Part shown: in pieces, positions 9,601 to 16,567 of the stretch | Layout: the number at the start of each line of letters is the position of its first letter | Position numbering within the stretch: the stretch's first letter is position 1 | NCBI GenBank assembly: GCA_014879465.1 | Contig: JACSSA010000114.1 | Location: 1-40,005, forward strand | Reading direction: 5' to 3' | Length of the DNA stretch: 40,005 nucleotides | Source of the DNA: Rhodothermales bacterium | GTDB taxonomy: Bacteria; Bacteroidota; Rhodothermia; Rhodothermales; BA12 | Translations under genes and position numbers: made by a program | Notes under the pieces: model-generated | What the model saw: the letters and a program-made list of their open reading frames with translations, nothing else | What the model was told of the DNA's origin: nothing | The model's database searches: none

Positions 9601-10430
9601 CCGACCTCAACACCTCGTCGGGGCAGGCCATCTACTACTTCTTCAACCAGACCAACATCCAGATTACGGGGCAACCCGTGCCGTACGACTACGAAGTGCG
9701 CTTCGGCGAGACGTGCCAAAGCGTAGGCGGTTTCCGCCTCGGCACCGGCAGCAGCGCGCCCACGCTCACGTCGCGTTCGACCAACTTCTGCGTCTACAAC
9801 CTGACGCTGGGTCGCAAAAGCGCGTTCGGCCTCACCGAGCCGTCGAGCGACCCGTCGTTTGGTCGGTTGGGAACGACCAACAACGCGGTCGAGCGCATCT
9901 TCATCTTCGAAACCCTCGGAAGCGACCTTACGACGGCAGGCACGCCCGTGGCGCTGGTGGAGACGGTGCCGTCGACCGACCGCGCGTTCCGTAGCCCTGC
10001 CGACGGCACGCGCTACCGTGTGAAGGTCTACAAGCCGTTCACCTCGCTCGACCGGTTCTCCTTCACCGTCAACACCTCGCGCATCGACGCCGATGCGGTG
10101 CGGGCGGCCCTCGAGAACGTGCGTGTGGTACCCAACCCGTATGTGGTGGCAGCCTCGTGGGAGGCGGCCTTGCCGCCCACGATTACCAGCGGACGCGGCG
10201 AGCGGCGCATTCAGTTCCAGAACGTGCCGCAGAACGCCACCATCCGCATCTTCTCCGTGCGGGGCGAACTCATCCGCGAGCTGCACCAAGACGGAACGAT
10301 TGACAACGGCGCGGTGGACTGGGACGTGCGCACACGCGAAGACCTCGAAGTCGCCTACGGCGTCTACTTCTACCACATCTCCGTCCCCGGCGTGGGCGAG
10401 AAGACGGGCCGTATCGCCATCATCAAGTAA
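6657..10430 (+). CDS. Large secreted multidomain protein with Asp-rich repeats, Fn3-like region and FlgD/T9SS-like C-terminus
   Basis: I do not recognise a named family for the bulk of this 1257-residue protein. Starting at the ATG at 6657 it has a signal peptide (hydrophobic stretch ending NATAQ, ~30 residues). At ~341-350, ~452-467 and ~518-533 it has Asp-rich calcium-type loops (NGIDDDGDGD, LIDDDLDGIVDEDQD, DRNDGIDNDGDW). At ~676-850 lies a fibronectin-III-like region (VTIYWDG, GYKIYRSTDP, TYYYCVTAYDRG). The last ~110 residues, from VVPNPYV through IFSVRGELIREL to GVYFYHISV, resemble the FlgD-like/T9SS C-terminal fold. It lies between the TonB receptor and a PorV/PorQ-like gene (5 bases before the latter). 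A surface accessory protein that works with the receptor is plausible, but not shown. An alternative in-frame start is at 6615. Confidence 0.8.
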   Translation: MVFPRFLRSWAYVATLAAGVLAIGVPNATAQTRADLPSWLFDPTYFGRRDYVKNAVMDGNEVAITVFNTGLLGGIGQVRGTWPRSAASRLQTNYVGDVWPIVALEIPVKGRNGQDSLVRHAVTTDGPDLKAPNVAPGQPGVIWAFQPKPGFASDRVIGRDASGRDVRNARSALSTDPNTWPDFWPDQPTWIGPDGRAQWNGYFGRDVRNADLETFFWTDDSKDEEMYTRFGFLPDATDASRRGQGLAMKVRGLQWSQFLAQDAIFWLYEVTNTSTTTYPRVAVGLNAGTLAGGDGDSGDDLAFFDQANRIVYSWDADPRTGNNGQPVGYVGYGFLESPGDATNGIDDDGDGDPTTTLGRDIEGRAYVSTALAGTDNTFNSGDFTPRTLAQGDPIVLINATTNARSVVYLGSTTQTVTSQGRSYIVAPGQVLQEKETQLPGFRGELQTVTERNLIDDDLDGIVDEDQDLHGPGRRAQAFTGEVINLPALRYKNYVGFFRAVNGRTPTTADSVTFGLLNPMIDEDRNDGIDNDGDWSAATDDLGADGVVGTGDRGEGDGLPTPGEPNFDALDVTESDQVGLTSFYYFTPPTAVQMSNDQQVWDALTPGFFTTDQELALQRPRGVDGDFIFGSGYFRLSPGQTLRFTLALVFGNDLADITNNTRTVQEIYNRNYQFARPPDRPTVRGVPGDRRVTIYWDGVAEESTDPILGRDFEGYKIYRSTDPNFRDPTRITDGRGNAALAKPLAQYDLANTVQGFWPAYTRPVYDCGSALCTGADSLAILQRYIAATGALTQRTAGTPFYVGENTGLQHVFVDSVDVRNGQTYYYCVTAYDRGSPEFYPAENNCAISVAEDGSVSTGTNVVVVRPRAGAAGLVEGSTNVVTMSGFTSGTVSAAVVDPAVLVQDARYEVTFNAPTGAVVASTFNVLRNGVVVRENVPITRADTLTVDGVRLSFVNDILRLNSDSTRWVAGSGTQIDTLNARLPDLNTSSGQAIYYFFNQTNIQITGQPVPYDYEVRFGETCQSVGGFRLGTGSSAPTLTSRSTNFCVYNLTLGRKSAFGLTEPSSDPSFGRLGTTNNAVERIFIFETLGSDLTTAGTPVALVETVPSTDRAFRSPADGTRYRVKVYKPFTSLDRFSFTVNTSRIDADAVRAALENVRVVPNPYVVAASWEAALPPTITSGRGERRIQFQNVPQNATIRIFSVRGELIRELHQDGTIDNGAVDWDVRTREDLEVAYGVYFYHISVPGVGEKTGRIAIIK

Positions 10431-10435
10431 CCCCC

Positions 10436-11452
10436 ATGCGTAGCATTTTCCTTTCCGTTGCCGCCGTCGGGCTACTCCTTCCCGGGGTCGGGCAGGCGCA
10501 GGACAAGACGGGCACGACCGCCGCCGCCTTCCTTGGCATCGGGGTGGGGGCGCGTGCCACCGGGATGGGTTCGGCCAACGTAGCCGCTGCCCAAGGCCCC
10601 TCCGCGCTCTATTGGAATCCGTCGGGCATCACCGACATGAGCCAAAGCGGCATCGAGTTTTCCACCACCGCCTACCTCGTCGACACCCGGTTCTCCAACG
10701 CCAGCGCCGTGCTCGATCTGGGCCAGATGGGACATCTTGGCCTGAGCGTGACCAACCTGAACTACGGCGACGACCTCGTGACGACGGTGGATCGCCCCGA
10801 CGGTACCGGTGAGCGGTGGAGCGCAAACGATCTGATGGTGGGCGTCTCCTACGCCCGTGCCCTCACCGACCGCTTCTCGGTGGGCGGCACCGTCAAGGCC
10901 GTGCGCCAGCAGATCTACCGCGAGAGCGCCACCGGCTTCGCGCTCGACTTGGGCGTGATGTACCGGATTCCGTTTCGCAACACGCGCATCGGGATGGCGA
11001 TGACCAACTTCGGCACCGATATGCAGCTCGCAGGCCCGGATCTGCGGCAGGCCATCGACCTTGACCTGAACACCAACGGCGGCAACGACCGGCTCGAAGG
11101 GCAACTGTCCACGAGCGCGTGGGCGCTTCCGATTTCGTACCACGTCGGCGTCGCGATGGATGCGTACCGGAGCGGCCAGCACGCGCTGCTCGTCACCGCC
11201 GACGCTGCCGCACCGAGCGACAACGCGCAGAACGTGAGCGTGGGCGGCGAATATGCCTTCCGCGACCTGTTTTATGTGCGCGGTGGCTACCGGCAAGCCT
11301 TTACGAAAAGCCAATACGACCAAGGGTGGAGCGCGGGTGCAGGTATTCGCTACGCGGTGTCGAATCGCTACGCCCTGCGTGCCGACTATGTATTCCAAGA
11401 AATGGAACCTTTCGGTACGCCACAAACCCTGTCGGTCGGTTTTACTTTCTGA
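10436..11452 (+). CDS. PorV/PorQ-family outer-membrane beta-barrel protein
   Basis: A 338-residue protein with a signal peptide (1-21, ending GQAQ). After it comes the typical opening of the PorV/PorQ (UPF0164) family, FLGIGVGARATGMGSANVAA and GPSALYWNPSGI, and then regular amphipathic beta-strands to a final aromatic residue (VGFTF). This family belongs to the FadL-like barrels. PorV shuttles T9SS cargo from the translocon to the attachment complex, and PorQ/PorZ relatives take part in the same step. It begins 5 bases after the large secreted protein, so the two are probably one transcript, and T9SS cargo genes follow directly. Whether it is the general PorV of the cell or a paralogue dedicated to this locus cannot be decided here. 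Confidence 0.87.
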   Translation: MRSIFLSVAAVGLLLPGVGQAQDKTGTTAAAFLGIGVGARATGMGSANVAAAQGPSALYWNPSGITDMSQSGIEFSTTAYLVDTRFSNASAVLDLGQMGHLGLSVTNLNYGDDLVTTVDRPDGTGERWSANDLMVGVSYARALTDRFSVGGTVKAVRQQIYRESATGFALDLGVMYRIPFRNTRIGMAMTNFGTDMQLAGPDLRQAIDLDLNTNGGNDRLEGQLSTSAWALPISYHVGVAMDAYRSGQHALLVTADAAAPSDNAQNVSVGGEYAFRDLFYVRGGYRQAFTKSQYDQGWSAGAGIRYAVSNRYALRADYVFQEMEPFGTPQTLSVGFTF

Positions 11453-11540
11453 TCGCAATCCGAACGTTCGCGTAGATCCTTGGGTAATCAGGGTTTAGCG
11501 CGGCGTAGTCCCATACAACCCCTCTACCTCTTCATTACCC

Positions 11541-13202
11541 ATGAAAAGCGTTACTCAACGCCTTCTGGCTCTTGTGGCGGTGCTCCTTGTGAGTGCTCCT
11601 GCATGGGCGCAGACGGTCAACGTTACGTTCCAGGCCGACCTTCGGCCTGCCGTAGCCAACTGCCGTTTCGATCCTGCCACCGGCAGCGTGTTCCTGCGCG
11701 GCAGCGCCTTCGGCGAATGGGCCGAAGCCTCGGCGGTTCAACTGTCCGACACCGACGGCGATCGGATCTACACGACGACGCAGGCTGTCGCGCCGGGTGT
11801 TGCCATCAACTACAAATTCCTTGCGCCCAACGTGACGGGCTGGGAAGACGGCGGCGACCGCACCTTCACCCCCACCAGCGACGCCTCGCAGACGGTCGAG
11901 GCGGTGGTGCCCAACGTTCCCAACTACGGCACCAACGGCTGCGGCGCGGTCAACAGGAACTACGAAGTCGAATTCCAAATCGACGTCTCGACGCTCTCGG
12001 CCACGGTGTTCAACCCTACGCAAGACACGCTCTTCGTGGCGGGCGGGATGACCGGATGGGGCGACAGCAAAGACCGTCTCACCCCGTCGTTTGACAACGC
12101 CGACATCTACACGACGGTCATCAACATCGACAACTTCCCGTCTCCGGGCGAGCAGTTCTACAAGTTCATCGTCCGCAAGGCCAACGCTCCCGGCGTGATC
12201 GGGCGCGGCCCGATCTCGTGGGAAAGCCCGCGCAACACCAACCCGGACAACAACCGCAGAATCACCTATACGGGGACGGAGCCGGATACCGATGCCGATG
12301 GGCGCTTGGAGAAGACCGAAGGCCCGTTCTACTGGAGCGACGTGCCCCCGACCGAAGTGCTCTCGGCGGCCACCACCGTGACGCTTGAAGTCGATCTCGG
12401 CCCGGCGATCTACTACGCTGCGGCGCACAGCAACATGGTGCCCGGTGCTACGACGGCCTTCAGCAGGACGATCTTCCTCAACGGCCCGGTGATGCAGGCC
12501 GCCGATGGGATGACCGACTGGGCCGCGTGGACGCCCGAGGGCCTTGGCGCGATGCCAACCCGCCAGTTCCTCGACGACGGGGCCAACGGCGATGCCGCGG
12601 CCAACGACGGCATTTACTCCAAGACCGTAACCTTCCCGCGTGGCTCGGCCATTGTGCAGAAGGGCAAGTTCGGTGCCGATGCGGGCGATAACGAGTCCGG
12701 CTTCGCTGCCGACCGCTACATCGACCTGAGCACGGCGGTGGGCGGACGCCTCAAGATGGTGTTCGGGGCGGTCGTGCTCCAGTCGGGCAAGGTCACCGAC
12801 CTTCGCGGCCCGGGCGCGGCGCCGTTCGGCTACGATCCGTACATCTGCATCCCGGCCGACAGCCTCTCCGCGACCGTTTCGCCGACGGGAGCATGCGCAC
12901 GCCCGTCCGCTTCGGAGCCGGTGGACGCCCCGGCGACCTCGCGCTTCACGGTGGAGACCGTCTACCCGAACCCGACGACGGGCGCGACGCGCCTTCGCTA
13001 CGCCCTCCCGTCGGCGATGGCGGTGAAGGTTGAGGTGTTCGACCTGCTGGGCCGTCGCATCGAAACGGTGGTGGACGAAACGCAGGCCGCCGGTACCTAC
13101 AACGCGGTGTTTGATGCCCGTGGGCTGACGACCGGCGTGTACGTCTACCGCGTCTCGGCAGGCGGACAGGTGCAGAACCGCACCTTCGTCGTCAACCGCT
13201 GA
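11541..13202 (+). CDS. Secreted starch-binding-like protein with T9SS sorting domain
   Basis: A 553-residue exported protein with a signal peptide (1-23, ending AWAQ). Two successive modules (~25-125 and ~140-260) look like starch-binding beta-sandwiches of the CBM20/SusE type: VFLRGSAFGEWAE and LFVAGGMTGWGDSKDRLTP carry the usual 'structure-x-x-W-x-W' start, and YKFLAPN and YKFIVRK the core strand. A third beta-rich region covers ~285-430. Residues ~475-553 are a T9SS sorting domain (YPNPTTGATRLRY, VFDLLGRRI, GVYVYRVSA). No catalytic residues of a glycosidase family are visible, so it is probably a surface glucan-binding protein that holds substrate near the amylase encoded next. A strong GC hairpin follows 26 bases downstream. 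Confidence 0.8.
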   Translation: MKSVTQRLLALVAVLLVSAPAWAQTVNVTFQADLRPAVANCRFDPATGSVFLRGSAFGEWAEASAVQLSDTDGDRIYTTTQAVAPGVAINYKFLAPNVTGWEDGGDRTFTPTSDASQTVEAVVPNVPNYGTNGCGAVNRNYEVEFQIDVSTLSATVFNPTQDTLFVAGGMTGWGDSKDRLTPSFDNADIYTTVINIDNFPSPGEQFYKFIVRKANAPGVIGRGPISWESPRNTNPDNNRRITYTGTEPDTDADGRLEKTEGPFYWSDVPPTEVLSAATTVTLEVDLGPAIYYAAAHSNMVPGATTAFSRTIFLNGPVMQAADGMTDWAAWTPEGLGAMPTRQFLDDGANGDAAANDGIYSKTVTFPRGSAIVQKGKFGADAGDNESGFAADRYIDLSTAVGGRLKMVFGAVVLQSGKVTDLRGPGAAPFGYDPYICIPADSLSATVSPTGACARPSASEPVDAPATSRFTVETVYPNPTTGATRLRYALPSAMAVKVEVFDLLGRRIETVVDETQAAGTYNAVFDARGLTTGVYVYRVSAGGQVQNRTFVVNR

Positions 13203-13227
13203 CGTTCGGTTGCTTTGCTAAAGCCTC

Positions 13228-13263
13228 GCGGGGCGCTCCGGCCAAACGGTCGGAGCGCCCCGC
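13228..13263 (+). terminator. GC-rich hairpin terminator
   Basis: A perfect 13-bp stem, GCGGGGCGCTCCG (13228-13240) with CGGAGCGCCCCGC (13251-13263), and a 10-base loop that can pair further. It sits 26 bases after the stop of the starch-binding protein and ahead of the next promoter and operator. No T-run follows, so termination would depend on the stem alone or on Rho. Confidence 0.7.
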
Positions 13264-13338
13264 TGGCGTTGGCGGCGTGCCTCATCGTGCATCGATGTGT
13301 GGAGATTTTATGCCGTAGGTGCACGTTTTTACAAGCGG

Positions 13339-13371
13339 TTGTGCGTTCTGGCCGGATTGGTTGTATCCTTG
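13339..13371 (+). promoter_or_regulatory. Candidate promoter of the T9SS amylase gene
   Basis: TTG at 13339-13341 is followed, 22 bases later, by TATCCTTG (13364-13371), close to the Bacteroidota pattern TTG-N~20-TAnnTTTG. The operator palindrome begins at 13370 and overlaps the likely start point. Confidence 0.4.
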
Positions 13372-13387
13372 TGTAAGCCCTTACACA
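13370..13387. promoter_or_regulatory. LacI-family operator before the T9SS amylase
   Basis: TGTGTAAGCCCTTACACA is symmetric over 18 bases except for the two central bases. It contains GTAAGCCCTTAC, one base different from the operators at 2823 and 18584. It lies 20 bases before the ATG at 13407. Confidence 0.8.
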
Positions 13388-13406
13388 CTTCAAGCCCCTG
13401 CTTGCG

Positions 13407-16280
13407 ATGCGTCGTATCCCGTCGTTCTTCGCCGCCGTTCTGACGTTGCTCTTGGCGGCTCCGCTCGCCCATGCCCAAGACAGCCTCGACGTGCTGTTTC
13501 GCTATCTGCCCGACCTCAACGGAACGGCAACCACCCAAACGCGGGTGCATTTCCCCGGCGAGTTCAACACCTGGGGCCCCAACGCCAGCGGCGTGATTGC
13601 TGCCGGTGCCATCTCTCAGGCGACGTACGACGCGACGTCCAACGAATACCGCTACACGAAGCGGCTGCGCGTCGGTGGCGGATTGGCTGCCGGACGGTAC
13701 CAGTACAAGGTCAACCGCGACGGCGGAACGTCAGGATGGATGACGGATCCGCTCAACCCGGACTTCAACGCCGCCGACAACAACAACTCGCTGCTGACCG
13801 TCACCAACCCGCTCGTCTTCCAACTGGCTCGCGAGCAAGAGGGCACGGCGGCGATTGTGGCGGTGAGCGCCTATGTGACCGGCACCGGCACGCTGACGGC
13901 CTTGACGTTTGAGGTCAACGGCGTGCAGCGCGACGGAATGGCGTACTACAACGCCACCACCAAACTGCTGCGCTATGTGCTGCCGACGTCGGTTGCGCCG
14001 GGAAGCCAGTTCAAGGTCACGGCCACCTACGACGGTGTTCGCACGCAGTCGGCCACCATCGGCACGATTCCGCCGACGGTGACGAAGCAAGCCCGTCCGG
14101 CGGGCCTGCGCGACGGCATCACCTTCAACCCCGACGGCACCGTCACCTTCTCGCTCTTCGCGCCGGGCAAGCAGTACGTCTACCTCATCGGCGACTTCAG
14201 CTCGTGGCAGCCGAACGCAACGTATCTGCTCAAGAAGGACAGTGTGGACGCCAGCAACGTGTGGTATTGGGGAACGTTCTCTGGCTTGTCGGGGCGCGAA
14301 GTCCGTTTCCAGTACTTCGTGGACGGTCTGATTCGCGTGGCCGATCCGTACAGCGAGAAGGTGTTGTTCGAGGGCGAGAGCACGAGCACGACGAACCTGC
14401 CCGGCCAGACAAGCGTGACGTACCCGGCGGGACAGACGACCCAGCCCGTGGGCGTGATTGCCGCTGGCGCGCCGGCCTACGTCTGGCAGACCACGAACTG
14501 GGTGCGTCCCAAACCCAAAGACCTCGTCATCTACGAGCTGCTGCTGCGCGACTTCTTGGCCGCCCACAGCTTCAACGCCCTCGCCGATACGCTGGCCTAC
14601 CTTCAACGTCTCGGGGTGACGGCCATCGAGTTGATGCCGGTCTCGGAGTTCGACGGCGACGAATCGTGGGGCTACAACCCGGCTTTTCACGGGGCGGTGG
14701 ACAAGTACTACGGCTCGAAAGACCAGCTCAAGCGCCTCGTCGATATGGCGCATGCTCGCGGCATCGCCGTGATCCTTGACGTCGTCTACAACCACGCTTC
14801 CGGCCAAAGCCCGCTCGTGCGGCTCTGGAACGACAGCCCCACCGGCGACCCGGCGGCGCTGCCCACGGCGCAGAACCCGTACGCCAACCGAACGGCCACC
14901 CACCCGTTCTCGGTCTACAACGACCTCAACCACGACAGCCCGGCCACGCGGCGCTGGCTCGACCAGATGAACCGCTATTGGATGGAGGAATACCGTCTCG
15001 ACGGTTTCCGTTACGACCTGTCCAAGGGCTTCTCGCAGCGTAGCTGCGCGGGCGACCAGGGGTGCTGGGATGCGTACGATGCAAGCCGCATCTACAACCT
15101 TCGCCGGATGGCCGACCAGATTTGGACGTATGCCCCCGACGCCGTCCTCATTCTGGAGCACCTTGCGGGCAACCAAGAGGAGTACGAGCTTCACGGCTAC
15201 GGCACCGATCAAGGCCGCCCGGGCTTCCTGTTCTGGTTGAAGATGATGGGACCGTACAACCAGTCCACGATGGGCTACGCGTCCAGCAGCGACCTGCGCG
15301 GGTCGTACTTCGGCGGCGGTGGGCGCGGCTTCCTCATTCCCAACAGCGTCGCCATCCTCGAAGACCACGACGAGCAGCGGCTGATGCGGAAGAACTTCCT
15401 CTACGGCAACGCCGTCACCGGCTATTCGGCGAAAGACCTGAGCACCGGCGTGTCTCGTATGGGCACGGCAGGTGCCTTCTTCTTCGCGATTCCCGGCCCC
15501 AAGATGCTCTGGCAGTTCGGCGAACTCGGCTACGGCACGGTGGCGGACGAGTGCCTCGGTGCGGTAGACTCGTGCACCGGCGGCCGGACCGACCGTCGCG
15601 CCACCCGGTGGACCTACTGGACGTCGGCGGCCGAGACGGCGCGTCGCGCGCTCTACAACGTGTGGTCGGCGCAGATGAACCTTCGCCAAGACCAAGCCAT
15701 CTTCACCGATCCGGCAACGACAGCGGACGTGAGCAGCTTGGGCGGGATCGTCAAGCGCTTGCGGCTCTCGCGCAACGGACTGAACGCCGTGGTGCTGGGC
15801 AACTTCGACGTGGTGCAGCAGTCCATGGCCGGTAGCTTCCACAGCACGGGGACCTGGTACGAGTTCTACACCGGCGAGACGCTGTCGGTGTCGGATGTGA
15901 ACCAGCAGGTCACGCTTGCACCCGGCGCGTACCGCCTCTACACCAACCAATACATCGGCAAGATGACGGACTATACGTCGGTGGCTGCGGAGCCGGTGGA
16001 CGGCGTCGATGCGCCCTCGGCCCTCGTGCTGGGCGGTGCGGCACCCAACCCGTTCGCGGAGACGACGCAGCTGAACTACGGCTTGCCGCAAACGGGCCGC
16101 GTCTCGCTCGCCGTCTACGACGTGTTGGGCCGGGAAGTCGCTCGCCTGGTGGACGAAGAGCAGGCGGCAGGTGCGTACCGCGTGGCGTTCGACGGCGGCG
16201 ACCTGCCCGCTGGGGTGTATGTGGTGCGGCTGAGCGCTGCCGGCCAGGTGCGCACCCAAACCGTGGTTCGCGGGCGTTGA
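13407..16280 (+). CDS. Secreted GH13 amylase/pullulanase-like enzyme with N-terminal CBM48-type modules and T9SS domain
   Basis: A 957-residue exported glycosidase. A signal peptide (1-23, ending AHAQ) is followed by an immunoglobulin-like carbohydrate module at ~25-140 (VHFPGEFNTWGPN, YQYKVNRDG). A second, CBM48-like module is at ~230-330 (VTFSLFAPGKQYVYLIGDFS). The GH13 barrel runs from ~370 to ~770 with all four signature regions: DVVYNH (D458), DGFRYDLSKG (nucleophile D537), ILEHLAG (acid/base E584) and LEDHDEQR (D655). The last ~85 residues are a T9SS sorting domain (APNPFAETTQLNYGL, VYDVLGREV, GVYVVRLSA). It hydrolyses alpha-glucans at the cell surface or outside. The CBM48 points to branched substrates (pullulanase, isoamylase or branching-type relatives); the exact bond specificity is open. 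A promoter and operator lie directly upstream and a hairpin downstream. Confidence 0.92.
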   Translation: MRRIPSFFAAVLTLLLAAPLAHAQDSLDVLFRYLPDLNGTATTQTRVHFPGEFNTWGPNASGVIAAGAISQATYDATSNEYRYTKRLRVGGGLAAGRYQYKVNRDGGTSGWMTDPLNPDFNAADNNNSLLTVTNPLVFQLAREQEGTAAIVAVSAYVTGTGTLTALTFEVNGVQRDGMAYYNATTKLLRYVLPTSVAPGSQFKVTATYDGVRTQSATIGTIPPTVTKQARPAGLRDGITFNPDGTVTFSLFAPGKQYVYLIGDFSSWQPNATYLLKKDSVDASNVWYWGTFSGLSGREVRFQYFVDGLIRVADPYSEKVLFEGESTSTTNLPGQTSVTYPAGQTTQPVGVIAAGAPAYVWQTTNWVRPKPKDLVIYELLLRDFLAAHSFNALADTLAYLQRLGVTAIELMPVSEFDGDESWGYNPAFHGAVDKYYGSKDQLKRLVDMAHARGIAVILDVVYNHASGQSPLVRLWNDSPTGDPAALPTAQNPYANRTATHPFSVYNDLNHDSPATRRWLDQMNRYWMEEYRLDGFRYDLSKGFSQRSCAGDQGCWDAYDASRIYNLRRMADQIWTYAPDAVLILEHLAGNQEEYELHGYGTDQGRPGFLFWLKMMGPYNQSTMGYASSSDLRGSYFGGGGRGFLIPNSVAILEDHDEQRLMRKNFLYGNAVTGYSAKDLSTGVSRMGTAGAFFFAIPGPKMLWQFGELGYGTVADECLGAVDSCTGGRTDRRATRWTYWTSAAETARRALYNVWSAQMNLRQDQAIFTDPATTADVSSLGGIVKRLRLSRNGLNAVVLGNFDVVQQSMAGSFHSTGTWYEFYTGETLSVSDVNQQVTLAPGAYRLYTNQYIGKMTDYTSVAAEPVDGVDAPSALVLGGAAPNPFAETTQLNYGLPQTGRVSLAVYDVLGREVARLVDEEQAAGAYRVAFDGGDLPAGVYVVRLSAAGQVRTQTVVRGR

Positions 16281-16328
16281 CCGGCGACTCCTGGTAGGGG
16301 CTTTGCCCTTGGAAGAATGCAAACGCGT

Positions 16329-16365
16329 CGAGCGGCCCGGAGGAAAAACTCTTTCGGGCCGCTCG
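16329..16365 (+). terminator. Hairpin terminator after the T9SS amylase
   Basis: CGAGCGGCCCG (16329-16339) pairs perfectly with CGGGCCGCTCG (16355-16365) over 11 bp, with a 15-base A-rich loop. It lies 49 bases after the stop. The 200 bases between it and the next start hold nothing else that I can support. Confidence 0.7.
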
Positions 16366-16567
16366 GCACTTTATTAGGGCGTTCGGTACGAAAAAAACCG
16401 TGCGCTCGATTCGCCGCCTTCGCTGGCCGATACCAATGCCGCCGGTGCTGTCGTTGACTCGGCGGTTGCGGGGGACTGTCGGGGAACGCCTCTCAACGGT
16501 TCGCGCCCTTTTCGTTCGGACACGTCCCGTCGTTGTCCCGATCTTGTACGAATTCGCCTGCCTTGCG

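Noticed and set aside
3834-10376. A 2180-codon open frame on the minus strand
   Set aside because: It lies antisense to the receptor and large secreted-protein genes. Its translation is low-complexity (Arg, His, Val, Gly) with no domain, as expected from codon bias of GC-rich genes on the opposite strand.
13731-16322. An 863-codon minus-strand open frame
   Set aside because: It is antisense to the GH13 amylase, which has all catalytic motifs on the plus strand; the shadow has none.
16400-16567. N-terminal extension of the GH13 lipoprotein to an ATG at 16400 or 16436
   Set aside because: The extension is Arg-rich and unlike GH13 N-termini, and it would place the hydrophobic lipoprotein signal more than 40 residues inside the protein. 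It cannot be excluded without homologues.
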